From positions 33,880,501 to 33,944,500 of the forward strand of contig JAYKKT010000091.1 of the NCBI GenBank assembly GCA_036023115.1: DNA of 64,000 nt, in the 5' to 3' direction. A program made the translations under genes and the position numbers. Below the pieces are notes generated by a model that searched no databases, was not told the DNA's origin, and saw only the letters and a list, made by a program, of their open reading frames with translations. The stretch comes from Brasenia schreberi. Taxonomy: Eukaryota > Streptophyta > Magnoliopsida > Nymphaeales > Cabombaceae. Below, piece by piece: positions 43,096 through 56,824 of this stretch. How positions within the stretch are numbered: the first letter of the stretch is position 1; each line of letters starts with the position of its first letter.

Positions 43096-46000
43096 CATGA
43101 ATGGGGGACTTTACCCGTAAGGCGTCATGTTTAAACGCACATATCATTACTAAGTATCCCTCTTAATGATGTGATTGGCCGGCATTCAGATGAGTTTTGA
43201 TGTACCCCCGAATTCCGATATTCAAAATTCCCCCTCTTCCTATAATGGAACAAAAAAAGTACAATTTGCACTATAGATAAAAATTAGCGACTAATGATCT
43301 TGCATAAAATTAACTGATGGGGCCTTCAAAAGCTTAATCAATTCCCATTACCAATCTCAGTGGAATTAAATATTTCACCTCGTTCATGTCAAACTTAAAC
43401 TCAAAGCATCCAATTCAAGGAGTGAAATCATTAAATTATTATGTACAAGCATCGGTCAACGTCCATGCCAATATCGGTTTTACCAATAGAACTCATCCCG
43501 CAAAACTAGGGCAGTTTGCTTTCCGACCAGCTGATCTTTGCTTGAGTTTCTCAATGATATATAAATTATTAATCTTCGTCTGCCGACCTTCTTGCATTGG
43601 TAAACCCAGATACCTTCCGGAAGTCAAAGTTTCTTTAAACCGGGAGATTTCTGGCAGACGTTTGAGAACAGAAGCATGTGCGTCCCTGTAAATTACTGCT
43701 ACAATCTGATGACAATTCTGGGTCTGATTCAGATTAATTGGGGTGTGTTTCCCATAGTATCAGGGAACCCAATCAGGAATTCCGATTATGCCAAGATCAC
43801 GGATCATATTATCATATGAAATTAACTTTCTGAAACTATTTTCCGGCCAAAAACAGGTCAATCCAAATGCTAACCCGGCTTTTTTTCGTCACATGGTCGA
43901 TGGGTACGACCACAGACTTTTGGAGTTATGTCTCTCTTAAGAAAGGAACTGCAAGAAGGTTTTGAATGCATTGATTTCTAACTACGGATCAGTCTTATAA
44001 GCAAAGGCGCCTCAAGTCCAACGGGTTGAACCTCCTCAATGATCTGATAAACAAGCTGCATGTAACAATCAGAGCTGTTAAATTTCTCAAAGGTAGGGGC
44101 CAGGTAGGGGCAAACCTTCACCTTCTCTAACTTGATATGGACCTGTCTGCTTCGAGGCACCGCAGGGCGTGGCCAGGTGCGCTCTCTCAATCTTCATCAA
44201 GGATATTGCCTGAATGCAAACTCCATGCATTTTGATGCGAATGCATCATCATTTAACAGATTCGTTATATTCAGAAATCAAAACATTATTAGTTTTCAGG
44301 CCCTACCCATAAACCAGAAAGTTTCGAAAAGGAAAAGGGTGTGCCTATTTCTTGAAGTCCTCCCTCCTCCTCCACTACCAAGATGACAACCACAGCGAAA
44401 TCTCCTTAGTCGTTGATTGCCGATGCAGCATCATCAAGATTCTCACATCTGTCATGTATGCCCCCCACACGTACAACCCTACCGAGAGAGAGAGAGAGAA
44501 GGGGGGGGGGCCACATGGATATATGTGAATCTTTATGATGCCGCGTCTGCAAACAACGACTGCAACACATCTTCATACGTGCATGAACGAGGAAGAGATG
44601 CAAATTTTTGTGTGGTCTGATGCATGCATCATGTACGTCAGCCGCCCTGGAAACAACACTGCCCTTGCTCTGTCCTTTGATGACTTCTACCCTTCCCTTG
44701 AGAGAGAGAGAGAGATAGCTGCTAACAAGGTCATGGTAAAAAATATCATGGTCGTACAATGCACCCCGGTGAAAATCGTGTTAACCTAGGGAAAATGCCA
44801 TAATAAGACAGGTAATAACAGCGAGGATGTTACTGATAGATCTTATTTCTCTTCCTTGAGAACAACACAAGAACGTTTCTTCAAGATAGTAAGGAAGAAG
44901 CACTAAAAGCAGAATTATGTGTTATTTATTCACATCTTTAGCACAAATATGCACCATGCAAATAAATATACATTGTTTAATTGTAGAACATGCAGCACCC
45001 TTCTGTGGGATTGACAACTAAATTGTACAACAGATTTAGAACACATGTTATTAGCAAGAAATTGCAATATGTATAAAAATATAACTAAAATAAATTCATG
45101 ATTTTCACTTCAATGCTATAACGTTACCTTAATTTTGAAAACGAACATACTAACCCATCTTCAGAATTAAGAAATTGGTCACCACATTTCTGTTTCCTGA
45201 AAGGAAATTAAAGTTGTCTTGAAGGGGGTAATGATTCATAAGAGTAAACCTATGAAATGGAGGAAACTCTAATGAGAGGAGACCTATTTTTCTTGCATAT
45301 CAGATTGTAGTTCGGTGATAGAGATGATAAACATGACAGATACAGAGAGAAGTGCATGGAAAGGCAAACCATTTTTTTTTACTTTTTTGCAGTAAGGAAA
45401 AACCCTTACTCGAACCATGAAGAGATGTGCAATCCAAAACATACAATTTCGAAGAAAATCCAACCTAGATGAATCATAGGTAACAGGATTAGGACTAAAG
45501 TAAGAGTTGCACAAGAAAACGGAAATTTTATATGCAGACTATCAGCATGAATACCTACAGAGCCAGTTGCCATGGCAATATATGAGGTACTGAAGCAGGA
45601 TATGTAGAGGAAATAGAACCAATTGAATGAAACCAGAGAGAGAGAGAGAAGGGCAGAAGGCACAAAAGTGAATGGCTCTGTATTGAAATTATATAGAAGA
45701 GGAATTAGAAAACGACCCTCATATGTTTTGAGTTTTACCAGTGCTGCCAATCACTAAGTGCGCACTTTACTGAACTGAGGATACTAAGAAAAACCTAAAA
45801 CATGCGTAAACCCTAGTAATGCTAACCATTTGCGTGTTCTACGTGAATAAACATAATCATCTGCTATTGTTGCCCTGTAGTTGACCTATTGCTGGATATC
45901 GTTTATTGTCCTAATATATGTTTTTTATTTTCTTTTCATGTCTGTCAAGTCGATTTTCATTCTCGTTATTCTACTCTTTTTCTCCCTATTCTTGCGAGAG

Positions 46001-46612
46001 GTAATTACATGGTAACCTGACCTTATATATACACACACACATACACACGCACACGCACACGTATGGAACAACCCGCTTCCTACATATATGCAGACATACA
46101 AATATATTACGATTAAATTCAGAAGTTATATGTTAAAAAAGTTCCTCTATAACCTTTTCTAGTGACACTTCTGATCCTTTGTTGTCGATGAAAAATATAA
46201 ATTCATATGGTGAATTGATAAATCAAATGATAGTGTCACTCATTAACAGTTTTAGAAGTTTTATATAGTATTCTCTTGGGTTCACTTAGATACACATAAT
46301 ATGTGTGTCTATATGGGTTGAACTTAAAACAGTTTTTGCAAGTTAATGTCTACAAATTTCTACTTAAAAAGAAAAAGAACTAATAACAAATTTCGGTATT
46401 ATTCTACTTCAAGTAACCTCATATAATTCACCATAATAACATTTCAAGTTGCCTGTAAAATTTTTGATGTTTACCTTTGACAACATACTTTCATGACTTT
46501 TGCCAAAAACTATTAACTTTATACAGAATTGGATCTCTTAATTACAGAGAGCAAGAATGGAGTACTACAAGAGAGATGAAATTACGTGATTCAGAGAGAA
46601 CTATTTATTGCT

Positions 46613-46936
46613 CACATTACTAGAAAATAGGGTTATTTCAGCTGTTGGGCGAAAACTATTATGATTGTTGGAAACAATTGGATTTGGTTATGATATATTT
46701 TGACTGTTTGATAGCTAAAATAACTACCTAACAATTGAAAATGCTATAGTTACCAATTTCGACTATCCACATCTTATTTAACAAGTCGATATAACTTAAA
46801 TTAAAAAGCTAGAATATGTAGTTTACCAATTTCGACGGTCTCCTTATGGTTTAACAGTTGGAATAACTTAATAAAATAATCGAAAAATGTCTCACTCATG
46901 TGAGAATAATTTTCCCCTTCCTTTCTCTCTCCCGCA
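46613..46936. mobile_element. CACTA-like transposon end fragment
   Basis: CACATTACTAGAAAATAGGG at 46613 resembles the CACTACTAGAAAA end of plant CACTA elements. It is followed by repeated sub-terminal blocks: CCAATTTCGACTATCC/CCAATTTCGACGGTCT and TTTAACA(A)GT(C/T)GGAATAACTTA. RTE copy E is inserted at its right side. Confidence 0.4.
46922..46936. repeat. Left target-site duplication of RTE copy E
   Basis: TTTCTCTCTCCCGCA, repeated exactly at 50421-50435. Confidence 0.92.
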
Positions 46937-47548
46937 ACTCCGCCCATGTAAGAGATCACCCTTGCATGGCCCGTCCCAAGCCCAAATAAAGTAGGAGGAT
47001 TGCGTTAGGCTTCGACAACCAACGTAAAACTTTATTGAACTTATCTACCATGGATTTTACAAATTATGAGAATTGCGTTGGGGAGTTCCCTATTAGCGAC
47101 ACACTACAAAGCCAGAATGTAGTGAAAAGTAAGTAATGACCTCTATATCTTCCCACGGATGTAGTAAAAAAATTACAAAGAGGGTTCCCATATCATGGAC
47201 GAGTGTGGGTAAAGAAGTTAGTCCCATTACATTGTCTCTTGAATGCAGTGAATAAGTTATAGTGAGGGTCACCGTATTTTCATAATAGATGAATGTGTGG
47301 GATAAGAAACCTAGTCCTAAATAATAAGATTCGTATTAGTACATGGAATATCGGAACATTGGTTGACAAATAGAGGTGGTAGATACTATGATTTGAAGAA
47401 GGATTCACATTTTATGTTTATAAGAAACAAAGTGGGTTGGAGAAAAGGTAAAGGAGATTGAAAATACAAGTTTCAAATTATGGTACTCAAGAAAGGAAAA
47501 AGCTTAAAATGAAGTTGGTATTATTATAAATAAAAATTTAAAGGATAG

Positions 47549-47811
47549 AGGATAAAATGACAAAATATTGGTTACGATGGTTTGAACATATAGAAAAAAT
47601 ATTAAAAGAAGTGTCTGAAAAAAGATATAAAAAACTAGATTTTGAAAGTATTAAAAGAGGTAGAGGATTACCACAAAAGTGTTAAAAAGAAACAATAAAG
47701 AATGATCTAGCTTATATTGAGTTAACTGCTAACATGACACGTGATAGGGCTATGTGGAAACAAAGAATCCATGTAGCCGACCCCATCTAGTATGGGAAAA
47801 GGCTTAGTTAT
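47549..47811 (+). mobile_element. Short RTE 3' fragment nested in copy E
   Basis: The endonuclease region of copy E is interrupted after AAAGGATAG (ending 47548). The insert corresponds to the last about 260 bp of an RTE (AGGATAAAATGA... to GGCTTAGTTATTG). The copy E text resumes with TGTAGTAGACATACAACG at 47812. It is a severely 5'-truncated LINE insertion. No target duplication longer than about 3 nt is visible. Confidence 0.88.
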
Positions 47812-49259
47812 TGTAGTAGACATACAACGATATGGTGACCGAATTATGATGGTGAAATTAGTGTTAGGAGTAGGTGCTTTGAATATAGTTTGTGCTTATA
47901 TACCATAAGTAGGATTAGAAGATAGTATAAAGAAGACTTTGTGGGAGGAGTTAGATAAAGTAATTCAAAGAATTCTACAAAGGGAAATGATCCGTTTAGG
48001 AAGAGACTTAAATATACATGTCGGTAAAGATGCATTAGGATATCAAGGTATTCAGGAAGACTATGCTTTAGAAATATAAATGAGAAGAGTAGGGGGATTT
48101 TAAATTTTGCTATGACTTTTGATCTCTTTATATCTAATACAATTTTCAAAAAATGAGATGAACACTTAATTACTTATAAGAGTGACTTATCACAAACACA
48201 AATTAATTATTTCTTTTATTGAAAAAAAGATTGATCGAGTTGTAAAGATTGCAAGGTAATTCCAAGAGAAAGATGAACTACTCAACATCGACTTTTAGTA
48301 ATGGAGTTGCAGGTAAAAAGTGGACAAAAAAAAAGAGTGCATAGACCTATTCGAACAAGATGGTGGAATAGAAAGTTCTTTAAGGAGATGCTTGAAATTA
48401 TGTAGGTACACCTAATATGTGGAATAATATGGCTATATATATTAGAAAAGTGACAAAACTTGTATTAGGCGAATCTAAGGGAGGGTTACTGACACAAAAA
48501 GAAGCTTGGTGGTGGAGTGAAGTGGTGCAAGATAAAATCAAGGCTAAGAATGTATGTTATAAATTGCATTATAGCAAAAAGACTAGTGAAACTTAAGAGG
48601 CTTATAAGAAAGAAAAGAAACAAATGAAAAAAGCTGTTAGTAAAGCAAAAACCAAAATTTAAGAGGATTTATATAAAAAGCTTAACTCAAAAAAGGTGAA
48701 AGACTTTTTTAGGATAGCTAAGGCTAAAATAAGAAAACTAAGGATCTTACTTTTGTTACATGTATCAAAGATGAGGATGAGAAGATGCTGATGGCGAATG
48801 ACGATATCAAAAATAGATGAAAAAGTTATTTCTATAAGATTTTTAATGAAAATACAGATGTTAGTATTAGGTTAGATGAGTTATCTAAATAAGAAAAGTA
48901 TATAAACCTTAATTTTTATGGATGTATTAGAAGAATGAAGCCAAAGAGACTCTTAAATATATGAAGGTTGGTAAATCTTTAGGACCAGATAATATTCCTA
49001 TAGAAGTATAAAAATTCTTGGGAGAGATGAGGCTCACTTGGATCATAAGACTATTTAATGAAATATGGAAAACTGAAAAAATGTCTCAGGAATGGTGAGC
49101 GAGTACACTTATACCCATATATAAGAACAAGAAAGATATTCAAAATTGTTTGAATTATCAAGGCATCAAGTAAATAAGTCATACTATGAAATTATGAGAA
49201 AGAATTATCAAAGTAGGTTAAGAAAAGTATCGAGTATAATATAGAACCAATTCGGATTC

Positions 49260-49598
49260 ATGCCTGGTAGATCTACTATTGAAGAGATTCACCTATTGAG
49301 ACATCTTATGAAACATTTTAGAGTAAAAACGAAAAACCTTCACATGATATTTATTGATCTACAAAAGCTTATGATTGGGTGCTCAGAGATGTTCTTTTTG
49401 GAGAACTTTGGAAAAGAGAGGTATCTCATTGACATAAATAAATCTTTTAATAGACATGTACGATGGTTAAAAAATATTCATGAGGACTCATGCAGGAATA
49501 TAGACTCCTTTGAAGTTAATATTGGGTTACATAAGGGATCAACTTTATGTCCATATTTATTTATATTGGTCATTGATGAGTTAACAAAACATATTTAA
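49260..49598 (+). pseudogene. RTE copy E RT core remnant
   Basis: MPGRSTIEEIHLLRHLMKHF, then HMIFIDLQK, an internal shifted stretch, and EVNIGLHKGSTLCPYLF: RT fingers and part of the palm. The segment between FIDL and the EVNIGL block is out of frame compared with copies B and D. Confidence 0.8.
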
Positions 49599-50420
49599 GA
49601 TAAAGTACTTTCGTGTATGTTATTTGCAGATGACATTGTGTTAGTGGATGAGTCTAAAGAAAAAGTTAATAGGAAATTGGAACTATAGAGAAATACTAGA
49701 AAGTAATGACTTTTGACTTATTAGAACAAAGACAGAATATATGGAATGTAAATTTAATTATTTAGGTACTTGAGAGGACATAAAAAATAGGATTGACACA
49801 CATTGCATCCCTCATAAGGAAAGTTTTAAATACATAGGGTTAATTTTTTATAGTGATGAAAAAAATGATTGAGATGTTGCACAAAAATAATGTCAGTTGG
49901 TTAAAATGGAGACGGGCATAAGGTATTATGTGTGATAAGAAGATACCGTTAAAGTTAAAAAGTAAATATTATAGAGGAGCAATTAGACCTGTTATATTTT
50001 ATGGTTTTGAGTGTTGAGCAGTTAATCACTAACATATGCAAAAGGTATCTGTAACAGAAATGAAGATATTGAGATGGATGAGTGATCACACAAGGAAAGA
50101 CAATATATATAATGAGGTTATTAGAAACCAATTGGGAGTAGCACTAATAGAAGATAAAATAAGATAAAATCATTTAAGATGGTTTGGACATGTAGAAAGG
50201 CGATCAAAGGATAATCCTATAAGAATATATAAAAAACTAGATTGTAAAAACGTAAAAAAAAAAGAAGACGACGACCACAGACGTGTTGGAAAGAAACTAT
50301 AAAGAATGATCTAGTTTATATTGAGTTAATTGATAGCATGACATATGATAGGGTTCTGTAGAAACAAAAAATTCATGTAGTTGACCCCATCTAGTATGGG
50401 AAAAGGCTTAGTAGTTGTTG

Positions 50421-50435
50421 TTTCTCTCTCCCGCA
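50421..50435. repeat. Right target-site duplication of RTE copy E
   Basis: TTTCTCTCTCCCGCA, identical to 46922-46936. Confidence 0.92.
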
Positions 50436-50439
50436 CTCT

Positions 50440-50879
50440 CTTGGATGTCTCTCTCATTTTCACTCTATTTCTTTCTCTCTGGAATCAATAAGCACACTAA
50501 TTCTCTTCCCTACCCTTGTTTCTACTGATACCGGCATAAATAGAGTTGTTCTCTCCCCCTTCCATCAATAAATTTACCTTAGGATCATAGTTATTATTTC
50601 AAGTGTTAAAAGTATAACAGACTTAGATTATAAACTTCTTATCCAATCTTGAAAGCAATAGTATACCTCATTTTCTTATTTTATGCCTAAATTTTTCATG
50701 TACTCTAACATGGACTTATCATGTAAAATGCACAACAAATTCCTGATACTCAATTCTTTGGATGGATCCAGACCAATAGAACTAGTTTCTATTTTTCAGA
50801 ACTTGGCAAAATTTGTCTTCCAAACACCTAGTACACAAATTTGATCAAGTTTCTTGGGTTTTTCTTAAAGTGGATTTGA
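50440..50879. other. Unassigned sequence
   Basis: TC-rich then AT-rich DNA following RTE copy E. No gene recognised. Confidence 0.4.
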
Positions 50880-51120
50880 AATCACACTTGCACAAATGAA
50901 TCCTCAAAGTGCCTAGGCTGACCCTTGAGCATCAGTTCAAGAAGGCCTAAGGTGACAAGATATCACTTAGCCACAATCTCCAAAAGTCAGATTTACAAAA
51001 CTTTGCTAGTTTTGAAAACTAGTTGGCACGCTTGCGCATAAACGAAGTAGGTTTGAAGAGTTTATTTCAAGTATTTACATAAGCGTGGAGTGAAATTTTC
51101 AATTCTACAAATATGCCTAG
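50880..51120 (+). mobile_element. LTR-like fragment, inverted relative of L1/L2
   Basis: The complement of this stretch carries the L1/L2 blocks in the same order: TGTAGAATTGAAAATTTC, a GCGCAAGCGTGCCAACTAG block, AGGCCTTCTTGAACTGATGC and GTCAGCCTAGGC. It is therefore a third copy, opposite in orientation. A TC-rich tract follows at 51615-51665. Confidence 0.55.
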
Positions 51121-52298
<1,178 letters not shown>

Positions 52299-52734
52299 AT
52301 GTGAATGTTATCTGCCGATTAAGTACAATGTTGCTTATTTGTTTTAATGACTGGGCCAACAAATCTTATTCAAGACCCACCTAAATTATCATTTTAAGGT
52401 TAGGACCTAGAAATGCTAGACCACATTCTGAATTAGGTCAAATTAATCAGGATTTCTTTTGATTGCCAAGCTCAGTTAGGCATACAAACACGTCCCATGA
52501 TCTCGATATTATTCAAACATGGGATCGACTCGAAGGCTCTTTTGAGTCGAATACGAGCCACCCTATATAATTAACCAAGGTTTTAATTAAGAGCTGTATG
52601 ATTTATAATTCTGACTGTTTTAGATGGTTGTTTTAGATGGTCGGGCATATTGTTACAATAACAACAGTTAAAATTGTTGACAATTGTAGAGATGTATGAT
52701 TTAGATGTTTTTTTTAAAGAGAAAATCTTTTTGT

Positions 52735-52835
52735 CATACCATGGAAGCCGAAGCTAGGTATGCACACCCCAAGTATCGAAGTAACGACCTTGATCTTGTG
52801 AGTCAAGCCACCTGCCAGGTGAGCTCATTGATCTA
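52735..52835 (-). mobile_element. tRNA-derived SINE-like copy S3
   Basis: Minus strand: TGAGCTCACCTGGCAGGTGGC (A-box-like, as in the tRNA D-arm) and about 45 nt on ACTTCGATACTTGGGG (B-box-like), then GTGTGCATACCTAGCTTCGG. Confidence 0.5.
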
Positions 52836-52977
52836 AGTGTGGTTTCTATGTTTTAAAAGCATCATGGTTGAGTGATGGTGCTAGTTCTACCCTCAAATAT
52901 TCTAGTAAGCAAGAAGTACCTTGGAAATGACCGAGCTGTTGCTTAATTTTTCTTTTTCTCTTTATTTTTGGGTTAAA

Positions 52978-53090
52978 ATGGGAGGTCCGAGACGGGTGGT
53001 ATGTGCGTCCCCAAGAATTGAACTCACACAATGCAGCTTGTTGAGTAGAGAGCCCTGCCAAGTGGTCTAACACCCTGGGTGCGAGTTATT
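52978..53090 (-). mobile_element. tRNA-derived SINE-like copy S4
   Basis: Minus strand: AGACCACTTGGCAGGGCTCTC (A-box-like) followed by GAGTTCAATTCTTGGGGACG (B-box-like), then GACCTCCCA. Same order and spacing as S3. Confidence 0.5.
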
Positions 53091-53526
53091 GTTTAGTTAT
53101 GTCTAAATGACAGGGTTGATGATAATTAATATTATTTAAGATCACTGAAAGACAGCACTGGGTGAGCACATTAGCAAGCCATTACTGAATTAATTAAGAT
53201 GAGCTAAAAGAATCACAAGGATACGGCTTTCTAAAAACGGAGAAGTTCAAGACATGGAAAAATTTAATTTCTTTCAGGTTTAATATTCGGGGCAAGAACT
53301 ATCATAGCAGAAGTTTAATACTAGAAAAATAATGTCCATGCGGTACGCAAGTGTGATGGATGGACCTGCAACACAGTAAATTATTGCCATTGATGGCTTC
53401 TCAAATTATGTAAGGAGGAGACAATTTTGACTGTTCTAAGCCACAAATAAGAGCAGGCCAATTAATCTAGTCATAGCTTTTTCTGGTTTACAATGGCAAC
53501 TCTATTTAAACCTTACACACATACAC

Positions 53527-53688
53527 CAGCAGATTCACATTGTGGCCAAGGTGGGGGCGGTGAGCCAATCCAAAATTTTGAAAGTTTTCATTTTGTATTA
53601 ATTTTTTTTTAAAATTTGAAAACCCAACTCAACTTAGCCTAAAGTCCGTCTTGCTCAAAATAAATTTCTCGATCCACCATTGCACACA
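53527..53688. repeat. Dispersed GGATTCACGTTGTGGCC repeat, copy 2
   Basis: Starts CAGATTCACATTGTGGCC and ends CGATCCACCATTGC, with TTTTGTATTAATTTTTTTTT in the middle. Matches the layout of 17937-18091. Confidence 0.5.
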
Positions 53689-53689
53689 C

Positions 53690-53770
53690 ATGGATGCACA
53701 TCCTGAAAGTTGAACTCACCACATGCATCGTGGAAGTCAGAGAACCATGCCAGATTAGACAACGCCATGT
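53690..53770 (-). mobile_element. tRNA-derived SINE-like copy S5
   Basis: Minus strand: GTCTAATCTGGCATGGTTCTC then GGTGAGTTCAACTTTCAGGATGTGCATCC. A- and B-box-like words are in the family spacing. Confidence 0.45.
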
Positions 53771-53825
53771 ATACTAATCAAGTTATAGTTTTGTTGTAAT
53801 TACAAGTAAAAAAATGGATGAGGTA

Positions 53826-53965
53826 AGGCGGATTTAAGAATTTTTTTTGAGTGAAGTGTACTTATGTTTCACGTCCACAAAACACTTATATTTCTTTATA
53901 TACAAAACAAACTGAAGAATTTTTAGATTTTGGATGACGTGCATGCCTCGCCTCTGGGCCGACTG
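53826..53965. repeat. Dispersed GGATTTAAGAATTTTTTTTGAG repeat, copy 1
   Basis: About 140 bp resembling 59151-59290: (G/A)CGGAYT, TTTTTTTGAGYGA, CACTTRTRTTTC and TTTATAT blocks, ending in GGTGGA/CCTCCAC-type text. Probably a short non-autonomous element. Confidence 0.5.
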
Positions 53966-55344
53966 AGGTGGAGAAAGTTATATGGTTTCCCTCTCTTATC
54001 GAATCTTAGATCTTTTACCAAAACCATCTAACTGGAACCAAAATCTGGTGGGATTCAAATCTAGAAGGAAAGCGTTGACATTTGTTCTTGTCCCCTGGGA
54101 AGATGCCATGTTCGTGCTGGTTTCCAGACTCCACAAAAAGCATACAACATCTAAAGTATTGTTAATGAAAGATTAGTGGGTAATTAATATGTTCCCTCTA
54201 CCTTAATCCATTTGCTGTGAAAATTGCACCAAGGGTTTTAGAAACAAAAGCAGAAAGGTGTTTTTCCTTATTTATTGTATATAACATCTAACTCCGCCCA
54301 TGTAAGGGATCACCCTTCCATGACCGGTCCCAAGCCCACATAAGGGAGGAGGGTTGTTTTAGGCTTCCAACAACCAGCGTAAAACTTTGTCGGATTTCTA
54401 TAACATGGATTACACAAATTATGAGCATTGCTTTGGGGCGTCTTAACCTAACGATGCACTGCAAAGCCCAAATGCAGTAAAAAGTAAGCAAGTGTCACTA
54501 CATTTTCGCCCGGATGTAGTGAATCGATTGCAAAGAGGGTTCCCACATCATGGATAGATGTGGGCAAAGAAGTTAGTCCTACTACATTGCTACCCGAATG
54601 TAGTGAATAAATTACATACAGGGTCTCTGCATTTTCAATATGGATGGATGCGGGGGTAAGGAAGCTAGTCATAGATAATAAAATTCGTATTGGTTCTTAA
54701 AATATAATAACATTGTCCCGTAAGCTAATGGAGGTGGTAGATACTATGATTAAGAGAAATATTTATATTCTATATTCACAAGAGACAAAGTGGATTGGAG
54801 AAAAAGGAAAGGATTTTGAGGATATAGGCTTTAAATTATAGTACTCGGGTAAGGAAAAAGCTCGAAATGGAGTTGGTATTATCATAAATAAATATTTAAA
54901 GGATAGTGTAGTAGACATACAACGATATGGTGATCGAATCATGATGTTGAAATTAGTGTTAGGAGTAGAGGTTTTGAATATAATTTGTGCTTACATACTC
55001 TAAGTAGGACTAGAAGATAGTATAAAGATGACTTTTTGAGAAGAGTTAGATAAGGTGATTCAAAGAATTCCACAAAGGGAGATGATTTGTTTAAGAGGAT
55101 ACTTAAATAGACATGTCGGTAAAGAAAAATTAGGATATCAAGGTATTCATGAAAACTTTGGCTTTGGGGACATAAATGAGGAAGGTAGGGAGATTTTAAA
55201 TTTTGCTATGGCATTTGTTCTCTTTATAGTCAATACAATCTTCAAAAAATGAGATGAACATTTAATTACTTATAAGAGTAGCTTATCACAAACACAAATT
55301 GATTAGTTTATTTGTATAAAAAAAGATAAAGTGTGTTGTAAAGA

Positions 55345-55818
55345 TTGCAAGGTAATTGCAGGAGAAAGCTTAAGCACCCAACATCGACTTTTAGTTATGT
55401 ATTTATAAATAAAAAAAGAACAAAGAAGAAAAGAGTGTATCGAGCTATTCAGACTAAATGGTGGAACCTCAAAACCACGAAAGAAGATATATTTAAACAA
55501 AAAGTCCTTCAAGGAGATGCTTGGAATTATGTTGGTACACCTTGTGATATGTGGAACAATATGGCTATATATATTAGGAAAGTGGAGAAAAATGTGTTAG
55601 GTGAATCTAAGGGAGGTGTACCGGCAAAGAGAGCATGTTATAAACTATATTATGCTAAGAAAACTAGTGAAACTTTAGAGGCTTATAAGAAAGCAAAGAA
55701 GGAAGCGAAAAAAGTCACTAGTAAAGCGAAAACTAAAATTTGGGAGGATTTATATAAAAAACTCAACTCAAAAGAGGGTGAAAGAGATATTTTTAGGATA
55801 GCTCGGGTTAAAGATTAG
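55345..55818 (+). pseudogene. RTE copy F linker
   Basis: The 157-codon frame has CRRKLKHPTSTFSY, GTPCDMWNNMAIYIRKV, SKGGVPAKRACYKLYYAKKT and a Lys-rich helical part ending FRIARVKD. It is the endonuclease-RT linker. Compared with copy B it lacks about 15 residues (the WWRSEVV block) after GVP. Confidence 0.8.
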
Positions 55819-56489
55819 AAAACTAAATATCTTAATTATGTTAGATGCATCAAAGATGAGGATGAAAAAATTCTAGTAGCAAATGATGATATAAGAAATA
55901 GATGGAAAAACGATTTTTATAAGTTTTTTAATGAAAATAAAGATGTTAGTAGCTTAGGAGAGTTAGCCAAATTAGAAAAGTATATAAACCACAATTTCTA
56001 CCGACGTATTCAAAAGACTGAAGTCAAAGAAGCTCTTAAACATATGAAGAGTGGTAAATCGGTAGGACAAGGTAATATTCTTATAGAAGTTTAGAAAATC
56101 CTAGGAGAAACATGAATCACTTGGCTCACAAGAATATTTAATGAAATATGGAGAAACCAAAAGATGTCCAAGGAATGGAGAGCGAGTATACTTATACCCA
56201 TATATAAGAACAATGGATACATTAAGAATTGTGGGAATTATCAGGTATGAAATTAATGAGCCATACTATGAAATTGTGAGAAAGAATTATCGAACATAGG
56301 TTAAGACAAATATCGAGTACAACAGAGAACCATTTTGGATTTATGCCAGGCAAATCTACTGTAGAAGCGATTCACCTTTTGAGACATCTTATGAAACATT
56401 TTAGAGCAAAAAAGAAAGACCTTCACATGATATTTATTGATCTAGAAAAAGCTTATGATAGAGTACTAAGAGAGGTTCTTTAGAGAGCC

Positions 56490-56726
56490 TTGGAAAAAAG
56501 AGGTATCCCATTTACATACGTAAACCTTATAAAAGACATGTACGATAGTGCAAAAACATGTGTGAGGACTCATGAAGGAATGATAGACTTCTTTGAAGTT
56601 AATATTGAGTTACATCACGGATCAACTTTAACTCCATACTTATTTATAATGATGATTGACAAGTTAACAAAACATATTAAGATGAAGTACCTTGGTGTAT
56701 GTTATTTACATATGACATTGTGTTAG
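56490..56726 (+). pseudogene. RTE copy F RT palm remnant
   Basis: RGIPFTYVNLIKDMYDSAKT, then VNIELHHGSTLTPYLFIMMI, then a frameshift just before the position of the catalytic box. Confidence 0.8.
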
Positions 56727-56824
56727 TGGAGGAGTCTAAGAAAAAAGTTCATAGAAAATTGGAATTATGGAGAGAAACATTAGAAAGTAAAAGCTTCCGA
56801 CTTAGTAGAACAAAGATATAATAT

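Larger units (their letters stand above)
37638..46612. other. Long gene-poor region with scattered short repeats
   Basis: No credible gene in about 9 kb. Seen inside: GGTTCC/AACCGG-rich patches (40160-40500 and 42855-43095), a dispersed-repeat 3' end (39825-39945), a 15-bp hairpin (40999-41061), a 38-bp tandem duplication, GA tracts (44485-44500, 44701-44716) and a CA/TA run (46026-46066). The minus-strand frame 43978-44190 has protein-like composition but no recognised family. Confidence 0.5.
46937..50420 (+). mobile_element. RTE-clade LINE copy E, full length
   Basis: Starts ACTCCGCCCATGTAAG and ends GGCTTAGTAGTTGTTG. It is flanked by a perfect 15-bp target duplication TTTCTCTCTCCCGCA (46922-46936 and 50421-50435), which fixes both ends. 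Subtracting a nested 263-bp RTE fragment (47549-47811) leaves about 3.22 kb, normal for plant RTE. Order: leader, endonuclease (NIGTLV, HILCL-like remnants near 47345-47420), linker, RT (49180-49700), C-terminal block. Many stops and frameshifts; the FADD box remains near 49625 but in a broken frame. Confidence 0.92.

Noticed and set aside
45406..45750. 114-codon hydrophobic minus-strand frame as a membrane protein
   Set aside because: Composition follows AT-rich DNA; no family pattern, and it starts in a GAGA tract region.
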